From: Molossus alvarezi
Lineage: Eukaryota > Chordata > Mammalia > Chiroptera > Molossidae
Direction: 5' to 3'
DNA: 64,000 nucleotides
Assembly: GCA_037176705.1 (NCBI GenBank)
Contig: JBAWUJ010000125.1
Span: 62,001-126,000 of the forward strand
This document shows, in pieces, positions 6,783 to 20,696 of this stretch (position 1 is the first letter of the stretch; each line of letters opens with the position of its first letter). The notes beneath the pieces are model-generated. The model saw only the letters and a list, made by a program, of their open reading frames with translations, ran no database searches and was not told the origin of the DNA. The translations under genes and the position numbers were made by a program.

Positions 6783-9234
6783 AGAATGACTCAAAAAACT
6801 CATCAGACTCAAAGATTACACCTCAGGTCCTGGGGTGAATTCTGTGGAAGGCCAGGAGACAAATAGGGGACCCTCTCTGACACATGCAGGAACTCCCTGA
6901 CTTTCAAAGAGAGGGATTTTTGATGTCCTGACTTGTTTCTAGGTTCTCATTGCAGGGTAGTAAATATAAACATCACCTACGACCTCAGATCTGAACCCTT
7001 TTAAGAACACACAGTTCACTGGCATCTAGGACATATGTTCACATCCCCCTCCTGGGGTCCACTCCTTTGGGGTGATGTTTCAAACAACCCCTGGATCACG
7101 ACTTAGGAGTCAGGGCTCTCCGGAGGAGAGTACCGTGTGTGTGCGCGCGTGTGCGCGTAGCAGGGGCCACATACACATAGGAACACAGGCGAGCTCAGGG
7201 GAGGCCTGTGTAGTGGCCTCACAGACCCAGAGACCTACACTAAACTCACTGATGGTCCAAATTACAAAGGTGTTAACTAAATTCACTTGATGGGGGGTTG
7301 CCCATGTCCTAGGCCCGGACCTACCCTTGGAAATCGGTGGTCGGAGGGAGGATCGGTGTGTCCTGTCTGTCCAGTTCAGTGCTCACCATCCATCCATCCA
7401 CCCACCCACCCAACCATCTCTCCATCCATCCATGTGAAGGGTACCTAAAGGTGAGTTACCAAAATCGTCAGCTGGAGCACAGTGTTTCAGTACGAGTGTG
7501 CTTGTTGTTACCGAGACACAGGGTTACTGAGTCCATTCATCCCCTACCAGGCCTCCCTGGACCCTCATCACTCCACACCGGCGTTTGGCCTGGGGAATCT
7601 ATGACGCCGAGATGGACTCTTTAACTTCTCCTTGGATGCCCTGCACTTGCACCCCTAAACCGCCACCGCTCACCACCACCACCACCACCACCCAACCGCC
7701 ACCTCACCCCCACCCACACCCTGCCCTTTCTCAGAGGGTGGAGGGCAGTTTTTGGCTTTGGCACATGGAGGCGAACTCTTTCAGCTCCAGACTGACCCTG
7801 CTCCCTTCCTGCAGCTTGGAATCAGTGGCCTAAGTGTGGGGGAGTTGTAGAAGCCTCAGGCAAAGTCCCAGGCTCTCTGCATTTGAATCAAGCCATTGCT
7901 GTTCCCTTGGAATAAGTGGCCCTGGCCTTCCCTTCCCACCCCCTAACCCCAACCCCACTCCCCAGGCACAGCCCAGGCCAGGCCACCTTGCTTAGGCCCA
8001 TGCCTGTCTTTCTGGAAAAGAGCAGGGTAGGGTTTTCATCCTAAGTTCTGCAGCAGGCCTCTGGGCCTCAGAAAATTCACGCATTGGGTGCCTGCGTGCC
8101 TGCCCGTGTGTGACTTGGGGAAGAAAGAGCAGGGACTACAGGGCCGTGGGCATGTGGGAGCTCTCTGTACAACTTCCTCAGTCTTGCCCTGAGCCCCAAA
8201 GGGCTCTAGCCAGAGAGGGAGGGAGGGAGGGAGGAAAGAGAGAAGCAAGAAAAAGAACACATACGTACAGCCTATTGAGAAAGAAGCACAAAGACCCACC
8301 TCCAGGTACTGAGGATGCCATTGTAATATTCTGAAGGGAAAAGGAGCAAAGGAAAGGCCAACTCTTCTAGGCTGGCTCCGGGGCGAGGTCAGCCACTGCC
8401 CCTGTGTGTTCTCCCCGGGGCCACCAGACATAAGCTACAAAGTGATCTACACATGGCTGCCTTCTGTGCTGGTCTTGGAGGTGCCTAGGCAATGTCAAGC
8501 TGGGGCCCAACGCTGGCTGCTACTACTGCCAGGCCTGGGGCCAGTGAGCCAGAGGAGGTATGGGGCTCGCTGAGGCCAGGTGTTGTTGGTTTCAGAGAAT
8601 TTAGGACCTCGTGAAGCGGGAGCCAAGACAGGCCAATCCTAGGGAAAAATCAATGGACACCGCTTGGGTGGGCCTGAATGGGCCGTGGGGCGGGGCCTCA
8701 GGCAATCACCAGGGTGGCCCAGACAGTGGGTGCTAGGTCACCAGAGTCCCAGGGACGGTGCGCGCCCGCCCACCGGGCTGCCTGCCCCGCCAGGGAAGGG
8801 CTCACCCATGGAACAGCAGCCTCCACCAGCACGTGTGCCTGGGACAAAGCTGCCCCTCCAGCTCTCATCCCAATGCCAAAGGACTGACTCAGTTCTTCCC
8901 AGGGATGTCTCTGGTGCCTTTCAAGCTGCCGCTGTCCCTCCCTGCCACCCACCCCCACTCTGCAGCCCGCAGAAAGAGGGTCCCCGGAGCTCCGTGCGTG
9001 GGCAGGCCCTTTCAAAGGAACTGCCTGGGACCCCGGCAGCCTCAGCCTGGACCTCGATCCCCGGTGGTTTGCACAGCCACAAGGGATGGGGACGTCTCTT
9101 CCTGGTACTGGGATCCTGAGCTGGGTGGGGGCCCGGGGTGGGAAGGGAAACCCTTGCTCCTCAGGGAGGATGTTCCCAGTCGAGGTATCCCTCCTGATGT
9201 CTCACTACACTCTTAGGTCTCCCACCAGATCGTC

Positions 9235-10761
9235 TCCCTCCTCACGGGCCCGGAAGCCTTCCGTGAGAAACAAACCGCGCGGGCCGGCTCGGCGGCTGGC
9301 AGCCGCTCTTCCCTCGCCAGCCCACTGAACATTCTCCAGGTCAAAAGGGAGGGGGAGATCTCCTCGGCCCTCTCAGGGTCTCTGCCCCGGCCGCCGCCGC
9401 CGCAGACTGACGCAAAGCCCGTGAACAGGACGAGAGCACGGCGATATTGAAATGTTTTATTGACTGATTCTGTATTTGTATTTGGCCAGAGGCCAAGGGG
9501 GGGAGGGGGGGAGGGAGCGAGGGAGGTGTGGAGGCCCGTGTGTGTCTGTGTGCGAGGGAGGGAGGGAGTGTCTGTGCGTGTGTGCCTCTCTCCGGCCCGC
9601 TTCCGGGTCTGCCCGCAGAACCGCGGTCACGCGATCGAGGCACCGAACGAGCGAGGACGACTTGCGGGGGACGCGAGACCGCGCCGGTTGCCTGGGCGAC
9701 CGGAGAGACAGGTTGCCCGGCACCGGACTTGGCCGCTGCAACGGACAGCGACCGGGTCCACCAGTGGACCGGATCTCTAACGGGCCGTGACTGGGCGCTG
9801 CTGTGTCAGTGTGTGTGTGGGGGGGCGGGGCGGTGTGCGTGTCCGTGGGGGTGCGTGTGTGTGTGTGTCAGGGTGGGGGGGGCGAGGCCGGCTGGGGTTG
9901 GCCTGGTGTGCTGGGGGCTGGGCGGGCGCGGGCGGATCAGGCAATAACTATGAACACGTTGATTTGATGGACTTATGTTTCAAAAGTACTTATTTGACCT
10001 AAGACACGACAGTCCCTACCTCTCTGAAAACAGTTGCAGTGTGCACCAGGACCGTTTCCACTCCTGTGGATGGTTGACGTACCGGCGGCGCCGGCCCAAA
10101 CCCCAGGCCACCGGGGTCCGGCTTCGCTGCCCGCAGCAGGTGTCCTCCGCCGGAACCGAGATCGCACAGAGAAGCTGCCTCCTCGCTCCGAGGAAATCCC
10201 CAAATCCGCCCGGGGATCCGCTTGCCCGCCTGACCTTCCTCGGCACAGGAGGGGCCTAGGGGAGCAGTCCCTTCCACGACTCCGCGAAATTCCCTGTCCT
10301 GCAAGACAGGAGAGCTCTATGAGACTAGGGGGGTGAGAGAGAGGAGGAGAGGGAGACGGGGGCGGGGCGGGAGAGAGAGACACAGAGAGAGAGAGCGAGC
10401 GAGAGAGAGAGAGAAGCAGAGAACAGAGGAGAGAAGACAAGTGTCCCAAGCACCCTCCCGCTGCCGTGAATCGACCACGAGCCCGGGCTCCCGAGCGCTG
10501 GGCCACGCGTCTCCGTGGCCCCGTTAGTCAGGATGCGATGCGATGCGATGTGATGCGATGCGATCCGGCTGGCCTCACTGTGACGTGTGGCAATCGCGCA
10601 GCACCTGCCCGGTGGCGGCTGTGATAAGCTCCGCACAGAGGAGGTTGACAGCTGGCCGGGTCGGCGCACAGGGGGATGGGCCGTCAGGACGGGGGCGGGG
10701 CGAAGGGGGCGGGGCCGCGGCCGCCCTGAATGGTGGCAATTAGCAGCACACCTGCGCCCCG
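9235..10761. promoter_or_regulatory. CpG-island-like promoter block, unit 2
   Basis: B-type version: one CpG is lost at its left edge (GTCAAAAG for GTCGAAAG), GGTGAGAGAG replaces GGTAAGAGAG, and the GA tract is two bases shorter. Twin GC boxes at 10691-10716. Confidence 0.65.
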
Positions 10762-11649
10762 GGGAAAAGGAAGGCGGTGTGTAGGAGCAGGGTAGGGGCA
10801 AATGACACGCGGCAGTACCTGCCATGAAAACTACTTTCACGGGTCTGAGAAATGCAGGTGGGGGCCTCATCCCTTACACTTCCTTCTTGACACCTGTGTC
10901 GCGTGGAAACAAAATCCACGTGAATCGGCCTCTCCGAGCTGTGTCGTCCGTTTGCTTCTCCTCTTTACACATGTCCACTTTTCCCAGACAAAAAGGGGGT
11001 TTGGTGGACTGAAGAGGGTGACGGAGGGATTCCTGGCAGGACACCGCGAACCACTCCTGTGGCGGCGGGCCCCGAACCGGCGGGGCAACCCCCCCAAAAG
11101 TCCCGCCCTAGGCGAGCGCCCCCCTCCACCCGTGTGTTTGGGCCGCCGCCCCGACAACCCACCAAGCTCCAGTCCGATGGAAAAGCGGCAGATGTGTTCC
11201 ACGGGACACCCCTCTACTGCTCGGCCCGCCTGCCTCCAGCTTCCCATGGGCCGGGGGCCCTACCCTTTGGGCACTGTGAAGCTTTCGCCCCCACTCCTCC
11301 CCTTGCCTGGCGCTGGAATCTCTGCCAAGGGCAAGTGGTGCGGCTGGGCGAGGAGGAGGCCTACTAAGGAAACTTGCCTGCCGTCAACCCCTCCTTCCTG
11401 TTCTCCCGTGGGGAATCTTGGTGTGACTCCACATTGCTTCTTGAAGCAGTGAGTGTGTGGGGAAAGCCAAAGAGAATAAACTCATGAGGTGTTGCAGAGT
11501 TCCCTCTTCCCGCTCCCTCCTGCCCTCCCACTTGACCATACCCCCTGCCCCCCTCCCACTCCCTCTCAAAGGCCGCCTGTGATGAAAATGGGACCTGCAC
11601 CGCCGCTCACAGACACCAGAGAGGTGTGACTGGACGATCCCCTGAATCA

Positions 11650-11663
11650 CCGGCAGAGGGCTG
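11650..11663 (+). promoter_or_regulatory. CTCF-like binding motif, unit 3
   Basis: Unchanged core, 5643 bases after the unit 2 copy. Confidence 0.6.
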
Positions 11664-12365
11664 TCCCCAGCCTGGATCTTTGTGTTCTCATGGGGAAGGA
11701 GGTGGAGGAGACACTGCACATAACATCTGCTTTCCGCTCGCTCCGTGAATTTATTGCAACGTGAGTGCAAGTGAATGGAGCACAACCTGAACTCATGCAC
11801 ATTTATTACGGAAACGGAGCGAGCCCACCTACGCGTCTGGCCTAGGAAGCACAGGCAGGCTGTCAGCTCATCTAAAGAGCCTTTTCTGCCTCACATCCCC
11901 TTCTGTCTGGAAGTTTTTGTGTTTGAGTTCCTCGCCTAGATATTCCTGGTGCAGTTGGACTCCAAAAGTCTCCCCTTTTCTTTGGTCTATTCCTGGGAAG
12001 GACCTGCCTCTTTTGTCGCTTGGTTGCTTGGTTGCTTGGTCCATTCCTTTACACTCTTCTTTCCTCCTTCCTCTCTCCCTCCCTCCCTCCCTGCTGTCCC
12101 AACAACTTCAGGATGAGTGGTGTCTGAATTCTCCCCCTCTCCCCTTCCGTGCCCCCTCCTCTGCTGCACACTTCTGTGACAAATAGAGTCTGTTGGCCTG
12201 GTTCTCAAGACAAGGCCCTGCTAAACACGTCCCGCAAAGCTCTTTGGCTCTGTTTAACTTTCCTGCCTCGGTTTCTCCGTTCCTCTTCTCCCAGAATTAT
12301 CCTGCCATTTCAGTGTCCAACTGCAAATCAAGGAAATACCCTCGGGTGAGGATTAACTGAAGAAC

Positions 12366-12512
12366 CAGCACCAGCAGCAGCAGCAGCACCAGCAGCGGCA
12401 GCAGCGGCAGCAGCAGCTGCAGCAGAAGCACCACCAACACCAGGACCCGCACCAGCACCAGCACCAGCACCAGCACCAGCACCAGCACCAGCACCAGCAC
12501 CAGCAACAACAA
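12366..12512 (+). repeat. CAG/CACCAG minisatellite, long form, unit 3
   Basis: 147 bases: a 57-base central block from CAGCGG to GACCCG, then nine CACCAG. No Met-initiated frame crosses it on the plus strand; a TAA stop lies 12 bases upstream of the tract in the glutamine frame. Confidence 0.9.
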
Positions 12513-14966
12513 AGAATGACTCAAAAAACTCATCAGACTCAAAGATTACACCTCAGGTCCTGGGGTGAATTCTGTGGAAGGCCAGGAGACAAATAGGGGA
12601 CCCTCTCTGACACATGCAGGAACTCCCTGACTTTCAAAGAGAGGGATTTTTGATGTCCTGACTTGTTTCTAGGTTCTCATTGCAGGGTAGTAAATATAAA
12701 CATCACCTACGACCTCAGATCTGAACCCTTTTAAGAACACACAGTTCACTGGCATCTAGGACATATGTTCACATCCCCCTCCTGGGGTCCACTCCTTTGG
12801 GGTGATGTTTCAAACAACCCCTGGATCACGACTTAGGAGTCAGGGCTCTCCGGAGGAGAGTACCGTGTGTGTGCGCGCGTGTGCGCGTAGCAGGGGCCAC
12901 ATACACATAGGAACACAGGCGAGCTCAGGGGAGGCCTGTGTAGTGGCCTCACAGACCCAGAGACCTACACTAAACTCACTGATGGTCCAAATTACAAAGG
13001 TGTTAACTAAATTCACTTGATGGGGGGTTGCCCATGTCCTAGGCCCGGACCTACCCTTGGAAATCGGTGGTCGGAGGGAGGATCGGTGTGTCCTGTCTGT
13101 CCAGTTCAGTGCTCACCATCCATCCATCCACCCACCCACCCAACCATCTCTCCATCCATCCATGTGAAGGGTACCTAAAGGTGAGTTACCAAAATCGTCA
13201 GCTGGAGCACAGTGTTTCAGTACGAGTGTGCTTGTTGTTACCGAGACACAGGGTTACTGAGTCCATTCATCCCCTACCAGGCCTCCCTGGACCCTCATCA
13301 CTCCACACCGGCGTTTGGCCTGGGGAATCTATGACGCCGAGATGGACTCTTTAACTTCTCCTTGGATGCCCTGCACTTGCACCCCTAAACCGCCACCGCT
13401 CACCACCACCACCACCACCACCACCAACCGCCACCTCACCCCCACCCACACCCTGCCCTTTCTCAGAGGGTGGAGGGCAGTTTTTGGCTTTGGCACATGG
13501 AGGCGAACTCTTTCAGCTCCAGACTGACCCTGCTCCCTTCCTGCAGCTTGGAATCAGTGGCCTAAGTGTGGGGGAGTTGTAGAAGCCTCAGGCAAAGTCC
13601 CAGGCTCTCTGCATTTGAATCAAGCCATTGCTGTTCCCTTGGAATAAGTGGCCCTGGCCTTCCCTTCCCACCCCCTAACCCCAACCCCACTCCCCAGGCA
13701 CAGCCCAGGCCAGGCCACCTTGCTTAGGCCCATGCCTGTCTTTCTGGAAAAGAGCAGGGTAGGGTTTTCATCCTAAGTTCTGCAGCAGGCCTCTGGGCCT
13801 CAGAAAATTCACGCATTGGGTGCCTGCGTGCCTGCCCGTGTGTGACTTGGGGAAGAAAGAGCAGGGACTACAGGGCCGTGGGCATGTGGGAGCTCTCTGT
13901 ACAACTTCCTCAGTCTTGCCCTGAGCCCCAAAGGGCTCTAGCCAGAGAGGGAGGGAGGGAGGGAGGAAAGAGAGAAGCAAGAAAAAGAACACATACGTAC
14001 AGCCTATTGAGAAAGAAGCACAAAGACCCACCTCCAGGTACTGAGGATGCCATTGTAATATTCTGAAGGGAAAAGGAGCAAAGGAAAGGCCAACTCTTCT
14101 AGGCTGGCTCCGGGGCGAGGTCAGCCACTGCCCCTGTGTGTTCTCCCCGGGGCCACCAGACATAAGCTACAAAGCGATCTACACATGGCTGCCTTCTGTG
14201 CTGGTCTTGGAGGTGCCTAGGCAATGTCAAGCTGGGGCCCAACGCTGGCTGCTACTACTGCCAGGCCTGGGGCCAGTGAGCCAGAGGAGGTATGGGGCTC
14301 GCTGAGGCCAGGTGTTGTTGGTTTCAGAGAATTTAGGACCTCGTGAAGCGGGAGCCAAGACAGGCCAATCCTAGGGAAAAATCAATGGACACCGCTTGGG
14401 TGGGCCTGAATGGGCCGTGGGGCGGGGCCTCAGGCAATCACCAGGGTGGCCCAGACAGTGGGTGCTAGGTCACCAGAGTCCCAGGGACGGTGCGCGCCCG
14501 CCCACCGGGCTGCCTGCCCCGCCAGGGAAGGGCTCACCCATGGAACAGCAGCCTCCACCAGCACGTGTGCCTGGGACAAAGCTGCCCCTCCAGCTCTCAT
14601 CCCAATGCCAAAGGACTGACTCAGTTCTTCCCAGGGATGTCTCTGGTGCCTTTCAAGCTGCCGCTGTCCCTCCCTGCCACCCACCCCCACTCTGCAGCCC
14701 GCAGAAAGAGGGTCCCCGGAGCTCCGTGCGTGGGCAGGCCCTTTCAAAGGAACTGCCTGGGACCCCGGCAGCCTCAGCCTGGACCTCGATCCCCGGTGGT
14801 TTGCACAGCCACAAGGGATGGGGACGTCTCTTCCTGGTACTGGGATCCTGAGCTGGGTGGGGGCCCGGGGTGGGAAGGGAAACCCTTGCTCCTCAGGGAG
14901 GATGTTCCCAGTCGAGGTATCCCTCCTGATGTCTCACTACACTCTTAGGTCTCCCACCAGATCGTC

Positions 14967-16493
14967 TCCCTCCTCACGGGCCCGGAAGCCTTCCGTGAGA
15001 AACAAACCGCGCGGGCCGGCTCGGCGGCTGGCAGCCGCTCTTCCCTCGCCAGCCCACTGAACATTCTCCAGGTCAAAAGGGAGGGGGAGATCTCCTCGGC
15101 CCTCTCAGGGTCTCTGCCCCGGCCGCCGCCGCCGCAGACTGACGCAAAGCCCGTGAACAGGACGAGAGCACGGCGATATTGAAATGTTTTATTGACTGAT
15201 TCTGTATTTGTATTTGGCCAGAGGCCAAGGGGGGGAGGGGGGGAGGGAGCGAGGGAGGTGTGGAGGCCCGTGTGTGTCTGTGTGCGAGGGAGGGAGGGAG
15301 TGTCTGTGCGTGTGTGCCTCTCTCCGGCCCGCTTCCGGGTCTGCCCGCAGAACCGCGGTCACGCGATCGAGGCACCGAACGAGCGAGGACGACTTGCGGG
15401 GGACGCGAGACCGCGCCGGTTGCCTGGGCGACCGGAGAGACAGGTTGCCCGGCACCGGACTTGGCCGCTGCAACGGACAGCGACCGGGTCCACCAGTGGA
15501 CCGGATCTCTAACGGGCCGTGACTGGGCGCTGCTGTGTCAGTGTGTGTGTGGGGGGGCGGGGCGGTGTGCGTGTCCGTGGGGGTGCGTGTGTGTGTGTGT
15601 CAGGGTGGGGGGGGCGAGGCCGGCTGGGGTTGGCCTGGTGTGCTGGGGGCTGGGCGGGCGCGGGCGGATCAGGCAATAACTATGAACACGTTGATTTGAT
15701 GGACTTATGTTTCAAAAGTACTTATTTGACCTAAGACACGACAGTCCCTACCTCTCTGAAAACAGTTGCAGTGTGCACCAGGACCGTTTCCACTCCTGTG
15801 GATGGTTGACGTACCGGCGGCGCCGGCCCAAACCCCAGGCCACCGGGGTCCGGCTTCGCTGCCCGCAGCAGGTGTCCTCCGCCGGAACCGAGATCGCACA
15901 GAGAAGCTGCCTCCTCGCTCCGAGGAAATCCCCAAATCCGCCCGGGGATCCGCTTGCCCGCCTGACCTTCCTCGGCACAGGAGGGGCCTAGGGGAGCAGT
16001 CCCTTCCACGACTCCGCGAAATTCCCTGTCCTGCAAGACAGGAGAGCTCTATGAGACTAGGGGGGTGAGAGAGAGGAGGAGAGGGAGACGGGGGCGGGGC
16101 GGGAGAGAGAGACACAGAGAGAGAGAGCGAGCGAGAGAGAGAGAGAAGCAGAGAACAGAGGAGAGAAGACAAGTGTCCCAAGCACCCTCCCGCTGCCGTG
16201 AATCGACCACGAGCCCGGGCTCCCGAGCGCTGGGCCACGCGTCTCCGTGGCCCCGTTAGTCAGGATGCGATGCGATGCGATGTGATGCGATGCGATCCGG
16301 CTGGCCTCACTGTGACGTGTGGCAATCGCGCAGCACCTGCCCGGTGGCGGCTGTGATAAGCTCCGCACAGAGGAGGTTGACAGCTGGCCGGGTCGGCGCA
16401 CAGGGGGATGGGCCGTCAGGACGGGGGCGGGGCGAAGGGGGCGGGGCCGCGGCCGCCCTGAATGGTGGCAATTAGCAGCACACCTGCGCCCCG
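14967..16493. promoter_or_regulatory. CpG-island-like promoter block, unit 3
   Basis: Same B-type alleles as unit 2. Twin GC boxes at 16423-16448. Confidence 0.65.
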
Positions 16494-17381
16494 GGGAAAA
16501 GGAAGGCGGTGTGTAGGAGCAGGGTAGGGGCAAATGACACGCGGCAGTACCTGCCATGAAAACTACTTTCACGGGTCTGAGAAATGCAGGTGGGGGCCTC
16601 ATCCCTTACACTTCCTTCTTGACACCTGTGTCGCGTGGAAACAAAATCCACGTGAATCGGCCTCTCCGAGCTGTGTCGTCCGTTTGCTTCTCCTCTTTAC
16701 ACATGTCCACTTTTCCCAGACAAAAAGGGGGTTTGGTGGACTGAAGAGGGTGACGGAGGGATTCCTGGCAGGACACCGCGAACCACTCCTGTGGCGGCGG
16801 GCCCCGAACCGGCGGGGCAACCCCCCCAAAAGTCCCGCCCTAGGCGAGCGCCCCCCTCCACCCGTGTGTTTGGGCCGCCGCCCCGACAACCCACCAAGCT
16901 CCAGTCCGATGGAAAAGCGGCAGATGTGTTCCACGGGACACCCCTCTACTGCTCGGCCCGCCTGCCTCCAGCTTCCCATGGGCCGGGGGCCCTACCCTTT
17001 GGGCACTGTGAAGCTTTCGCCCCCACTCCTCCCCTTGCCTGGCGCTGGAATCTCTGCCAAGGGCAAGTGGTGCGGCTGGGCGAGGAGGAGGCCTACTAAG
17101 GAAACTTGCCTGCCGTCAACCCCTCCTTCCTGTTCTCCCGTGGGGAATCTTGGTGTGACTCCACATTGCTTCTTGAAGCAGTGAGTGTGTGGGGAAAGCC
17201 AAAGAGAATAAACTCATGAGGTGTTGCAGAGTTCCCTCTTCCCGCTCCCTCCTGCCCTCCCACTTGACCATACCCCCTGCCCCCCTCCCACTCCCTCTCA
17301 AAGGCCGCCTGTGATGAAAATGGGACCTGCACCGCCGCTCACAGACACCAGAGAGGTGTGACTGGACGATCCCCTGAATCA

Positions 17382-17395
17382 CCGGCAGAGGGCTG
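17382..17395 (+). promoter_or_regulatory. CTCF-like binding motif, unit 4
   Basis: Unchanged core, 5732 bases after the unit 3 copy; the added spacing comes from the longer minisatellite in unit 3. Confidence 0.6.
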
Positions 17396-18097
17396 TCCCC
17401 AGCCTGGATCTTTGTGTTCTCATGGGGAAGGAGGTGGAGGAGACACTGCACATAACATCTGCTTTCCGCTCGCTCCGTGAATTTATTGCAACGTGAGTGC
17501 AAGTGAATGGAGCACAACCTGAACTCATGCACATTTATTACGGAAACGGAGCGAGCCCACCTACGCGTCTGGCCTAGGAAGCACAGGCAGGCTGTCAGCT
17601 CATCTAAAGAGCCTTTTCTGCCTCACATCCCCTTCTGTCTGGAAGTTTTTGTGTTTGAGTTCCTCGCCTAGATATTCCTGGTGCAGTTGGACTCCAAAAG
17701 TCTCCCCTTTTCTTTGGTCTATTCCTGGGAAGGACCTGCCTCTTTTGTCGCTTGGTTGCTTGGTTGCTTGGTCCATTCCTTTACACTCTTCTTTCCTCCT
17801 TCCTCTCTCCCTCCCTCCCTCCCTGCTGTCCCAACAACTTCAGGATGAGTGGTGTCTGAATTCTCCCCCTCTCCCCTTCCGTGCCCCCTCCTCTGCTGCA
17901 CACTTCTGTGACAAATAGAGTCTGTTGGCCTGGTTCTCAAGACAAGGCCCTGCTAAACACGTCCCGCAAAGCTCTTTGGCTCTGTTTAACTTTCCTGCCT
18001 CGGTTTCTCCGTTCCTCTTCTCCCAGAATTATCCTGCCATTTCAGTGTCCAACTGCAAATCAAGGAAATACCCTCGGGTGAGGATTAACTGAAGAAC

Positions 18098-18238
18098 CAG
18101 CACCAGCAGCAGCAGCAGCACCAGCAGCGGCAGCAGCGGCAGCAGCAGCTGCAGCAGAAGCACCACCAACACCAGGACCCGCACCAGCACCAGCACCAGC
18201 ACCAGCACCAGCACCAGCACCAGCACCAGCAACAACAA
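18098..18238 (+). repeat. CAG/CACCAG minisatellite, unit 4
   Basis: Eight CACCAG, 141 bases. Confidence 0.9.
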
Positions 18239-20696
18239 AGAATGACTCAAAAAACTCATCAGACTCAAAGATTACACCTCAGGTCCTGGGGTGAATTCTG
18301 TGGAAGGCCAGGAGACAAATAGGGGACCCTCTCTGACACATGCAGGAACTCCCTGACTTTCAAAGAGAGGGATTTTTGATGTCCTGACTTGTTTCTAGGT
18401 TCTCATTGCAGGGTAGTAAATATAAACATCACCTACGACCTCAGATCTGAACCCTTTTAAGAACACACAGTTCACTGGCATCTAGGACATATGTTCACAT
18501 CCCCCTCCTGGGGTCCACTCCTTTGGGGTGATGTTTCAAACAACCCCTGGATCACGACTTAGGAGTCAGGGCTCTCCGGAGGAGAGTACCGTGTGTGTGC
18601 GCGCGTGTGCGCGTAGCAGGGGCCACATACACATAGGAACACAGGCGAGCTCAGGGGAGGCCTGTGTAGTGGCCTCACAGACCCAGAGACCTACACTAAA
18701 CTCACTGATGGTCCAAATTACAAAGGTGTTAACTAAATTCACTTGATGGGGGGTTGCCCATGTCCTAGGCCCGGACCTACCCTTGGAAATCGGTGGTCGG
18801 AGGGAGGATCGGTGTGTCCTGTCTGTCCAGTTCAGTGCTCACCATCCATCCATCCACCCACCCACCCAACCATCTCTCCATCCATCCATGTGAAGGGTAC
18901 CTAAAGGTGAGTTACCAAAATCGTCAGCTGGAGCACAGTGTTTCAGTACGAGTGTGCTTGTTGTTACCGAGACACAGGGTTACTGAGTCCATTCATCCCC
19001 TACCAGGCCTCCCTGGACCCTCATCACTCCACACCGGCGTTTGGCCTGGGGAATCTATGACGCCGAGATGGACTCTTTAACTTCTCCTTGGATGCCCTGC
19101 ACTTGCACCCCTAAACCGCCACCGCTCACCACCACCACCACCACCACCACCACCCAACCGCCACCTCACCCCCACCCACACCCTGCCCTTTCTCAGAGGG
19201 TGGAGGGCAGTTTTTGGCTTTGGCACATGGAGGCGAACTCTTTCAGCTCCAGACTGACCCTGCTCCCTTCCTGCAGCTTGGAATCAGTGGCCTAAGTGTG
19301 GGGGAGTTGTAGAAGCCTCAGGCAAAGTCCCAGGCTCTCTGCATTTGAATCAAGCCATTGCTGTTCCCTTGGAATAAGTGGCCCTGGCCTTCCCTTCCCA
19401 CCCCCTAACCCCACCCCCACTCCCCAGGCCCAGCCCAGGCCAGGCCACCTTGCTTAGGCCCATGCCTGTCTTTCTGGAAAAGAGCAGGGTAGGGTTTTCA
19501 TCCTAAGTTCTGCAGCAGGCCTCTGGGCCTCAGAAAATTCACGCATTGGGTGCCTGCGTGCCTGCCCGTGTGTGACTTGGGGAAGAAAGAGCAGGGACTA
19601 CAGGGCCGTGGGCATGTGGGAGCTCTCTGTACAACTTCCTCAGTCTTGCCCTGAGCCCCAAAGGGCTCTAGCCAGAGAGGGAGGGAGGGAGGGAGGAAAG
19701 AGAGAAGCAAGAAAAAGAACACATACGTACAGCCTATTGAGAAAGAAGCACAAAGACCCACCTCCAGGTACTGAGGATGCCATTGTAATATTCTGAAGGG
19801 AAAAGGAGCAAAGGAAAGGCCAACTCTTCTAGGCTGGCTCCGGGGCGAGGTCAGCCACTGCCCCTGTGTGTTCTCCCCGGGGCCACCAGACATAAGCTAC
19901 AAAGCGATCTACACATGGCTGCCTTCTGTGCTGGTCTTGGAGGTGCCTAGGCAATGTCAAGCTGGGGCCCAACGCTGGCTGCTACTACTGCCAGGCCTGG
20001 GGCCAGTGAGCCAGAGGAGGTATGGGGCTCGCTGAGGCCAGGTGTTGTTGGTTTCAGAGAATTTAGGACCTCGTGAAGCGGGAGCCAAGACAGGCCAATC
20101 CTAGGGAAAAATCAATGGACACCGCTTGGGTGGGCCTGAATGGGCCGTGGGGCGGGGCCTCAGGCAATCACCAGGGTGGCCCAGACAGTGGGTGCTAGGT
20201 CACCAGAGTCCCAGGGACGGTGCGCGCCCGCCCACCGGGCTGCCTGCCCCGCCAGGGAAGGGCTCACCCATGGAACAGCAGCCTCCACCAGCACGTGTGC
20301 CTGGGACAAAGCTGCCCCTCCAGCTCTCACCCCAATGCCAAAGGACTGACTCAGTTCTTCCCAGGGATGTCTCTGGTGCCTTTCAAGCTGCCGCTGTCCC
20401 TCCCTGCCACCCACCCCCACTCTGCAGCCCGCAGAAAGAGGGTCCCCGGAGCTCCGTGCGTGGGCAGGCCCTTTCAAAGGAACTGCCTGGGACCCCGGCA
20501 GCCTCAGCCTGGACCTCGATCCCCGGTGGTTTGCACAGCCACAAGGGATGGGGACGTCTCTTCCTGGTACTGGGATCCTGAGCTGGGTGGGGGCCCGGGG
20601 TGGGAAGGGAAACCCTTGCTCCTCAGGGAGGATGTTCCCAGTCGAGGTATCCCTCCTGATGTCTCACTACACTCTTAGGTCTCCCACCAGATCGTC

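Larger units (their letters stand above)
5646..11288 (+). repeat. Array unit 2 (5643 bp, full subtype B, short minisatellite)
   Basis: Shortest unit. It shares the short CAG/CACCAG tract and the CAAAGAAAT allele only with unit 1, but from about 7950 to 10880 it carries the complete B haplotype: CCCCAACCCC near 7947, CTCATCCC near 8868, GTCAAAAGGG near 9340, GGTGAGAGAG near 10333, a GA tract two bases shorter, and CACTTCCTTC near 10879. It has a private CpG loss at 8443. It therefore joins a unit-1-like left part to a unit-3-like right part. Confidence 0.95.
11289..17020 (+). repeat. Array unit 3 (5732 bp, full subtype B, long minisatellite)
   Basis: Right part is the complete B haplotype seen in unit 2, but the CAG/CACCAG tract is the long form with nine terminal CACCAG copies. 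It has a unique ACC tract near 13400: one C is missing at the end, so the run reads into AACCGCC one base out of register with all other units. That makes it intermediate between the seven-copy ACC tract of units 1-2 and the nine-copy tract of units 4-11. Confidence 0.95.

Noticed and set aside
12297..12542. Minus-strand frame rich in Val-Leu repeats, resembling a membrane segment
   Set aside because: It is the CACCAG minisatellite read on the other strand; it is absent in units 1 and 2 and its length follows repeat number.
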